In this document: positions 55,604 through 60,964 of the stretch, piece after piece
Position numbering within the stretch: position 1 is the first letter of the stretch
How the letters are laid out: each line of letters opens with the position of its first letter
NCBI GenBank assembly: GCA_016463095.1
Contig: JAEMSA010000006.1
Span: 1-60,964, forward strand
Length of the DNA stretch: 60,964 nucleotides
Source of the DNA: Candidatus Nanopelagicales bacterium
Lineage (GTDB): Bacteria; Actinomycetota; Actinomycetes; S36-B12; UBA5976
Direction: 5' to 3'
Position numbers and translations under genes: made by a program
The notes under the pieces: generated by a model
What the model saw: only the letters and a program-made list of their open reading frames with translations
Database searches by the model: none
What the model was told of the DNA's origin: nothing

Positions 55604-56724
55604 TTTTTTCACCGGCGCTCTTGGTTCTGGAAGATGGAACAACCTTTACTGGTCGAGCCTTTGGCGCTACGGGGGAAACATTTGGTGAAGCAGTTTTTAC
55701 AACAGGGATGACTGGTTACCAAGAAACTTTAACTGATCCATCTTATTTTCAACAAATAGTAATTCAGACAGCCCCGCATATTGGAAACACTGGAATCAAT
55801 GATGAGGATGACGAATCTTCACGTATCTGGGTTTCTGGTTATGTGGTTAGAGATCCTGCCAGAGTTGCATCTAACTGGAGATCAAAAAGAACACTTGATC
55901 AAGAATTAGTTCAGCAAAAAATAGTTGGTATCGCTGGCATAGACACCAGGGCACTTACTAGACACCTACGCGACAAAGGTGCCATGAGAGCTGGCATTTT
56001 TTCTCAAAACATTGATGATCATGAAAAAGAATATTTCTTAAATAAAGTTAAATCTTCTCCCCAAATGAAAGGTGCAGATTTATGTGGCATGGTTTCCACA
56101 AAACAATCATTTGTGGTCCCAGCGGTTGGTAAAAAGCTTTACCAAGTAGCTGCTATTGATTTAGGTATGAAGAATGCAATCTTGCAAAATCTAACAACCA
56201 GAGGAATTGAATTAACAGTTCTGCCTGTTACAGCAAGTGCCGATGAAGTTTTAGCGGCAGGAATTGACGGGGTTTTTTTAAGCAATGGCCCTGGGGATCC
56301 AGAAACAGCCACTCATGCGATAGCTGTGACAAAAGAAATATTGAAGGTGAATAGAACATTATTTGGAATTTGTTTTGGTAACCAAATACTTGGAAGGGCA
56401 CTTGGTTTTGAAACATATAAATTAACCTTTGGTCACCGAGGAATTAATCAACCTGTGTTGGATAGAACAACTGGCAAAGTTGAAATAACTACACACAATC
56501 ATGGATTTGCAGTAAAAGCTCCACTTGATCGTGAAACTGAAACAGAATTTGGCAGAGTTGAAGTTAGTCATATTTGTTTGAATGACAACGTGGTTGAAGG
56601 TTTGGCTCTAAAAGATAAACCAGCTTTCAGTGTGCAGTATCACCCAGAGGCAGCAGCAGGTCCACACGATGCAGGTTACTTATTTGATCGATTCACCGCT
56701 TTGATGGATAAAAATAATGCCTAA
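55600..56724 (+). CDS. carA: Carbamoyl-phosphate synthase small subunit CarA
   Basis: CarA hydrolyses glutamine and channels ammonia to CarB. The 374-residue protein has the N-terminal CPSase small domain ([33 protein letters not shown]) and a class I amidotransferase with the nucleophile in [14 protein letters not shown] and [13 protein letters not shown] at the C-terminus. It overlaps pyrC (ATGA) and carB by 8 bases. Confidence 0.96.
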   Translation: MIFSPALLVLEDGTTFTGRAFGATGETFGEAVFTTGMTGYQETLTDPSYFQQIVIQTAPHIGNTGINDEDDESSRIWVSGYVVRDPARVASNWRSKRTLDQELVQQKIVGIAGIDTRALTRHLRDKGAMRAGIFSQNIDDHEKEYFLNKVKSSPQMKGADLCGMVSTKQSFVVPAVGKKLYQVAAIDLGMKNAILQNLTTRGIELTVLPVTASADEVLAAGIDGVFLSNGPGDPETATHAIAVTKEILKVNRTLFGICFGNQILGRALGFETYKLTFGHRGINQPVLDRTTGKVEITTHNHGFAVKAPLDRETETEFGRVEVSHICLNDNVVEGLALKDKPAFSVQYHPEAAAGPHDAGYLFDRFTALMDKNNA

Positions 56725-59700
56725 AAGAAAAGACATTAACTCAGTCCTAGTAATTGGTTCAGGACCAATTGTTATTGGTCAAGCATGCGAATTTGATTAT
56801 TCAGGAACTCAAGCTTGTCGAGTCTTAAGAGCAGAAGGTATAAGAGTAATTCTGCTGAATAGTAATCCGGCCACAATCATGACCGATCCAGATTTTGCGG
56901 ATGCAACATATGTGGAACCAATCTCAACAGAAATTTTAGAAAAAATAATCATCAAAGAAAAACCAGATGCAATTTTGCCCACCCTTGGTGGCCAAACCGC
57001 TTTAAACGCGGCAATGGCCTTACATAAAGCTGGGATACTTAAGAAATACAACGTGGAGCTAATTGGTGCCAAAGTTGAGGCAATTGAGAGTGGCGAAAAC
57101 AGAGAAAAGTTTAAAAAAATTGTTAACAAAATTGGTGCCAATTCTGCACAGAGCGAAATATGTCACTCACTTGATGAATGTTTAAAAAGTGCGCAAGTTT
57201 TGGGATACCCCTTAGTTGTTAGACCTTCTTTCACCATGGGTGGAGCTGGATCAGGAATTGCCTACACCGAAGAGGATTTAATAAAATTTGTTGCATCAGG
57301 CCTACAAGCATCACCAACTAGCGAAGTTCTATTAGAAGAAAGCATCATTGGTTGGAAAGAATACGAACTTGAATTAATGCGGGATCATCATGACAATGTT
57401 GTGATTATTTGCTCAATCGAAAACTTTGATCCCATGGGTGTTCACACGGGTGATTCAATCACTGTGGCACCAGCCATGACCCTGACTGACAAAGAATTCC
57501 AACACATGCGTGATGTTGCGATTTCAGTAATCAGAGAAGTTGGTGTCGATACTGGTGGATGCAACATTCAATTTGCTATCAATCCGCAAGATGGTCGAAT
57601 GATTGTTATCGAAATGAATCCCAGAGTCTCACGATCTTCAGCTTTAGCATCAAAAGCAACTGGTTTTCCTATAGCTAAGATTGCTGCAAAATTGGCCATT
57701 GGTTACACACTCAATGAAATTCCAAACGACATCACCAAAGAAACACCTGCTTCATTTGAACCCACCCTTGATTATGTGGTGGTAAAAATTCCAAGATTTG
57801 CTTTTGAGAAATTTCCTGGAGCAAACACAACCTTGACAACCCACATGAAGAGCGTGGGCGAGGCGATGGCTATTGGGAGAAACTTTTGTGAAGCGTTACA
57901 AAAATCTTTACGTAGTTTGGAGAAAAAAGATGCTCCGTTTGATTTTTCTGCCAGTAGTGAAGATGTAAAAGAATTAGTTAAATCAGCTGCCATACCAACT
58001 GATGGAAGAATCAACACGGTACAAAGAGCTTTGTGGGCTGGTGCCAGCGTTTCGCAATTACACGAGAGCACCAAAATTGATCCTTGGTTTTTAGATCAAA
58101 TTCAATTAATTAATGAAATAGCCTTGGAAATTCAAAAGGCCAAGCCTATAGATGCACATTTGTTAAAATATGCCAAACAGCATGGATTCTCTGATCTGCA
58201 AATTGCACAACTAACAAATTCAACTGAATCTCAAGTACGTCAAGACCGTCACAAATTAAACATCAGGCCCGTTTACAAAACTGTGGATACTTGTGCCGCT
58301 GAATTTGAAGCTAAAACTCCATATCACTATTCCAGTTACGATCAAGAAACGGAAGTCACAAAATCAAATAAGGAAAAAGTAATAATTTTAGGTTCAGGGC
58401 CTAACAGGATTGGTCAAGGAATCGAATTTGATTATTCCTGTGTGCATGCTGCTCAAACACTAAAAAAAGCAGGATACGAAACCATCATGGTCAACTGCAA
58501 TCCTGAGACAGTTTCAACTGATTACGACACATCAGACCGACTATATTTTGAACCGTTGACTTTAGAAGATGTATTAGAAATTGTTTACGCTGAGCAATTA
58601 TCTGGAAAAGTTTTGGGAGTAATCGTCCAATTAGGTGGACAAACACCTTTGGGGTTAGCACAAAAATTGAAAGATAATGGTGTTCCCATTGTGGGAACCA
58701 GTCCAGAAGCAATTCATTTAGCTGAAGAACGCGGTGCATTCGGAAAAGTATTAGAGAAAGCAAACCTACGTTCCCCAGCACATGGGATGGCTGCTTCTTT
58801 TGCTGAGGCAAAAAATATTGCAAATAAAATAGGTTATCCAGTTTTGGTCAGACCATCTTATGTTTTAGGTGGTCGCGGTATGGAAATTGTTTATGACGAA
58901 AAAAGACTGGCTCAATATATTGAAAATGCAACTGAAATAACACCAGATCATCCGGTGCTAGTGGATCGTTTTCTTGATGACGCGGTGGAGATTGATGTTG
59001 ATGCGCTGTTTGATGGTACAGAAATGTTTCTAGGTGGGGTGATGGAACACATTGAGGAAGCAGGGATCCATTCCGGAGACAGTGCTTGTTCACTTCCACC
59101 AATTTCATTATCAAAGGATCAAATTGAACAGATTCGTGAAAGTACTTACGCCATTGGTAGAGGAGTAGGAGTTATTGGTTTACTAAATGTGCAATATGCC
59201 TTAGCTGACAATGTTTTGTATGTATTAGAAGCAAATCCTAGAGCGTCTCGCACCGTACCTTTTGTTTCTAAAGCAACAGGAATATCTTTAGCAAAAGCTT
59301 GTGCACGAATAATGTTGGGAACCAGTATTAAAGATTTGAGAATTGAAGGTTTATTGCCCAAACATGGTGACGGAGCAGACTATTTGAGTGGTGCACCTGT
59401 GGCAGTAAAAGAAGCGGTGCTTCCGTTTGGTCGCTTTAGTGGTGTTGATTCTGTATTAGGACCTGAAATGAAATCAACAGGTGAAGTTATGGGAATTGAT
59501 GCAAAATTTGGTATGGCATTTGCTAAATCCCAAAGTGGTGCCTACGAGGGAGGATTGCCTCTTAAAGGAAACGTCTTTGTTTCGGCCGCTGATAAAGATA
59601 AAGAACAAATGGTTTCTTCAATCAAAAAATTGAGTGAACTTGGATTTAAAATATTTGCCACTACTGGAACATCTCAATTCATTGCTCAACATGGCATAAA

Positions 59701-60016
59701 ATCTGAGGTGCTACGTAAAGTTCAGCAAGGACATGTTGATGGGGAAGTTACCACCACAGAAGCAATCATGAATGGTGACATTGATTTAGTTGTGAACACA
59801 CCACATGGTGGTGGCACTAGAACCGATGGTTTTGAAATAAGAACAGCGGCAACTGCTAGAAACGTGCCTTGCATAACCACATCGCAAGGACTGAAAGCTG
59901 CAGTAGCTGGAATTGAAGCATTACAAAAGTCTGGTTTTACTGTTAAATCATTGCAAGAATGGGCAATAGAAATAGCAAAAGCACGTGAAACTTTCTATAA
60001 AGAAAACGGTCTGTGA
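56717..60016 (+). CDS. carB: Carbamoyl-phosphate synthase large subunit CarB
   Basis: CarB makes carbamoyl phosphate from bicarbonate, ammonia and two ATP. The 1099-residue protein has two homologous ATP-grasp halves: the first opens with [21 protein letters not shown] and the second with [21 protein letters not shown], each followed by VRPSF/VRPSY and NPR-containing ATP sites ([18 protein letters not shown] and [18 protein letters not shown]). The C-terminal MGS-like allosteric domain ([14 protein letters not shown]) would bind regulators. It overlaps the pyrK-like gene by 4 bases. Confidence 0.97.
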   Translation: MPKRKDINSVLVIGSGPIVIGQACEFDYSGTQACRVLRAEGIRVILLNSNPATIMTDPDFADATYVEPISTEILEKIIIKEKPDAILPTLGGQTALNAAMALHKAGILKKYNVELIGAKVEAIESGENREKFKKIVNKIGANSAQSEICHSLDECLKSAQVLGYPLVVRPSFTMGGAGSGIAYTEEDLIKFVASGLQASPTSEVLLEESIIGWKEYELELMRDHHDNVVIICSIENFDPMGVHTGDSITVAPAMTLTDKEFQHMRDVAISVIREVGVDTGGCNIQFAINPQDGRMIVIEMNPRVSRSSALASKATGFPIAKIAAKLAIGYTLNEIPNDITKETPASFEPTLDYVVVKIPRFAFEKFPGANTTLTTHMKSVGEAMAIGRNFCEALQKSLRSLEKKDAPFDFSASSEDVKELVKSAAIPTDGRINTVQRALWAGASVSQLHESTKIDPWFLDQIQLINEIALEIQKAKPIDAHLLKYAKQHGFSDLQIAQLTNSTESQVRQDRHKLNIRPVYKTVDTCAAEFEAKTPYHYSSYDQETEVTKSNKEKVIILGSGPNRIGQGIEFDYSCVHAAQTLKKAGYETIMVNCNPETVSTDYDTSDRLYFEPLTLEDVLEIVYAEQLSGKVLGVIVQLGGQTPLGLAQKLKDNGVPIVGTSPEAIHLAEERGAFGKVLEKANLRSPAHGMAASFAEAKNIANKIGYPVLVRPSYVLGGRGMEIVYDEKRLAQYIENATEITPDHPVLVDRFLDDAVEIDVDALFDGTEMFLGGVMEHIEEAGIHSGDSACSLPPISLSKDQIEQIRESTYAIGRGVGVIGLLNVQYALADNVLYVLEANPRASRTVPFVSKATGISLAKACARIMLGTSIKDLRIEGLLPKHGDGADYLSGAPVAVKEAVLPFGRFSGVDSVLGPEMKSTGEVMGIDAKFGMAFAKSQSGAYEGGLPLKGNVFVSAADKDKEQMVSSIKKLSELGFKIFATTGTSQFIAQHGIKSEVLRKVQQGHVDGEVTTTEAIMNGDIDLVVNTPHGGGTRTDGFEIRTAATARNVPCITTSQGLKAAVAGIEALQKSGFTVKSLQEWAIEIAKARETFYKENGL

Positions 60017-60870
60017 TGCCCATCGTTCATAAAGGCACGGTGGTCGAAAATAAAAAAGTAGGCAGCTATTTCGTTTTAACAGCAACAGCTGCTGAGATTC
60101 CAAATGAGTTTAAACCCGGAAACTTTGTGGCAGTGGCAATTGGAGATGAGCGAAGTTCATTAATACTTCGTCGCGCTTTCAGTATTTATCAAGTTAATGA
60201 TCGAGGTGTATATGGAGGAACCATTGACATTGTGGTTTCACCCCATGGGCCGGGCACAGATTATTTAGCAAACTTGAAAAGAAATGACGCCATAAATTTA
60301 GTGGGACCATTAGGCAAACCATTTAGTTTACCTAAAGATCCTGTTCCTTGTGTGCTAGTTGGAGGCGGTTATGGAGCTGCTCCTTTATTTACTTTGGCTG
60401 AGGCACTAACTGCTCGTGGTTGCAGAGTTGATTTTATTTTGGGAGCTTCAACTCAAGAAAAACTTTTTGGCATGCTGGAAGCAAGAAGAATCTCAACCTC
60501 ACTTTCTGTAACGACAAATGATGGCACGGCTGGTCAAATGGGTCTGGTAACAGATGTACTACCTGATGCCATAAAGAAATCAAACGCGGCAGTTGTGTAT
60601 GCGTGTGGTCCTATGAAAATGTTGCAAGCTGTTGCCGAAGTGGCAGCACTTCATGGAATTGTTTCTCAAACCAGTGTTGAGGAATCTATGGCTTGTGGAA
60701 TTGGTGTGTGCATGACTTGTGTGCTCCCAATTATTGGTGATGACGGTGTGACCAGAATGCTTCGCTCTTGTGTGGATGGTCCAGCGTTTCGGGGAGACAA
60801 AGTTCGTTGGCAAGACATAGGTCAAATACCAGATGATACTTACGGTGCACCAGTGCCAGGAAACCATTGA
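60013..60870 (+). CDS. pyrK: Dihydroorotate dehydrogenase electron-transfer subunit (PyrK-like)
   Basis: PyrK passes electrons from class 1B dihydroorotate dehydrogenase to NAD through FAD and a 2Fe-2S cluster. The 285-residue protein has an FAD-binding block ([12 protein letters not shown]), an NAD-binding block ([28 protein letters not shown]) and the cluster motif C-x4-C-x2-C in [11 protein letters not shown] plus a later Cys in LRSCVDGP. It begins with a GTG directly before an ATG, overlapping carB. The pyrD start follows with a 1-base overlap, supporting the pairing. Confidence 0.93.
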   Translation: MMPIVHKGTVVENKKVGSYFVLTATAAEIPNEFKPGNFVAVAIGDERSSLILRRAFSIYQVNDRGVYGGTIDIVVSPHGPGTDYLANLKRNDAINLVGPLGKPFSLPKDPVPCVLVGGGYGAAPLFTLAEALTARGCRVDFILGASTQEKLFGMLEARRISTSLSVTTNDGTAGQMGLVTDVLPDAIKKSNAAVVYACGPMKMLQAVAEVAALHGIVSQTSVEESMACGIGVCMTCVLPIIGDDGVTRMLRSCVDGPAFRGDKVRWQDIGQIPDDTYGAPVPGNH

Positions 60871-60964
60871 TGAAAAGAGTTCCCCAAAAAACAAGTGTTG
60901 ATATGTCAACAAGTGTTGCTAAATTAAATTTTCTTTCCCCAGTTTTCACAGCTTCTGGATGTGC
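60870..60964 (+). CDS. pyrD: Dihydroorotate dehydrogenase PyrD (5' end only)
   Basis: The frame opens with ATG at 60870, sharing one base with the pyrK-like stop (TGATG), and runs to the window end for 31 codons. The translation has a short N-terminus followed by LNFLSPVFTASGC, matching the start of class 1B enzymes (usually ..LKNPVxxASGT). With PyrK just before it, an NAD-dependent class 1B enzyme is inferred. The rest lies outside the window. Confidence 0.8.
   Translation, partial: MKRVPQKTSVDMSTSVAKLNFLSPVFTASGC

Noticed and set aside
1-60964. tRNA, rRNA, insertion sequence, integrase or phage genes
   Set aside because: All spacers were read; the longest are 212, 162 and 96 bases and none folds or reads as these elements.

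Overview
This window is almost entirely housekeeping DNA from a small, AT-rich actinobacterium. The organism call is an inference. It rests on a full actinobacterial division and cell-wall cluster (mraZ to divIVA) with SepF and DivIVA, an FtsZ whose N-terminus is close to the mycobacterial type, a PriA-like HisA with no trpF nearby, an HGxxPAAW membrane protein between trpE and trpC, and the lineage-typical order dnaE - LON domain - his - trp - lgt - gltBD - pyk. A-rich, TTA-rich coding, ATGA/GTGA gene overlaps and near-absent spacers suggest a streamlined genome, as in freshwater acI/Nanopelagicales-type lineages. The taxon was not tested.

Layout. 94-13563 (+): mraZ, rsmH, ftsL-like, ftsI, murE, murF, mraY, murD, ftsW, murG, murC, ftsQ, with a structured leader between mraZ and rsmH. 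13564-19800 (-): an island between ftsQ and ftsZ with the three-subunit proton-translocating transhydrogenase (pntAA, pntAB, pntB) followed by two RecB/Cas4-like Fe-S nuclease genes. The island contains a 609-bp exact tandem duplication that leaves a broken copy of one nuclease gene. 20013-24019 (+): ftsZ, pgeF, yggS, sepF, yggT, divIVA. 24026-27160 (-): ileS. 27257-32302 (+): lspA, rluD-type pseudouridine synthase, dnaE. 32299-32976 (-): LON-domain protein. 33029-37146 (+): hisD, hisB, hisH, hisA/priA, hisF. 37130-37759 (-): TIGR03085-like protein. 37826-45211 (+): hisI, trpE, HGxxPAAW protein, trpC, trpB, trpA, DsbA-like protein, lgt, VIT1 transporter. 45284-52721 (+): gltB, gltD, pyk. 52801-60964 (+): pyrR, pyrB, pyrC, carA, carB, pyrK-like, and the start of pyrD, cut by the window end.

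How it works together. The first block makes lipid II with meso-diaminopimelate (MurE carries the DNPR motif) and builds the septum; ftsZ, sepF and divIVA continue that job beyond the inserted island. The his and trp genes form one amino-acid block in which HisA probably also does the TrpF step. GltBD supplies glutamate, and the pyr operon makes UMP under a probable PyrR RNA switch at the pyrR ribosome-binding site.

The most notable observations are the exact tandem duplication at 15867-17088, a long hairpin just before the ftsZ ribosome-binding site, a long structured leader before rsmH in the position of the known actinobacterial mraW RNA motif, a swapped GxHH signature in IleRS, repeated TANNNT boxes placed for leaderless transcription, and four convergent gene pairs with essentially no room for terminators. 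No tRNA, rRNA, CRISPR, insertion sequence or phage gene was seen, and I found no clearly new multi-gene system.
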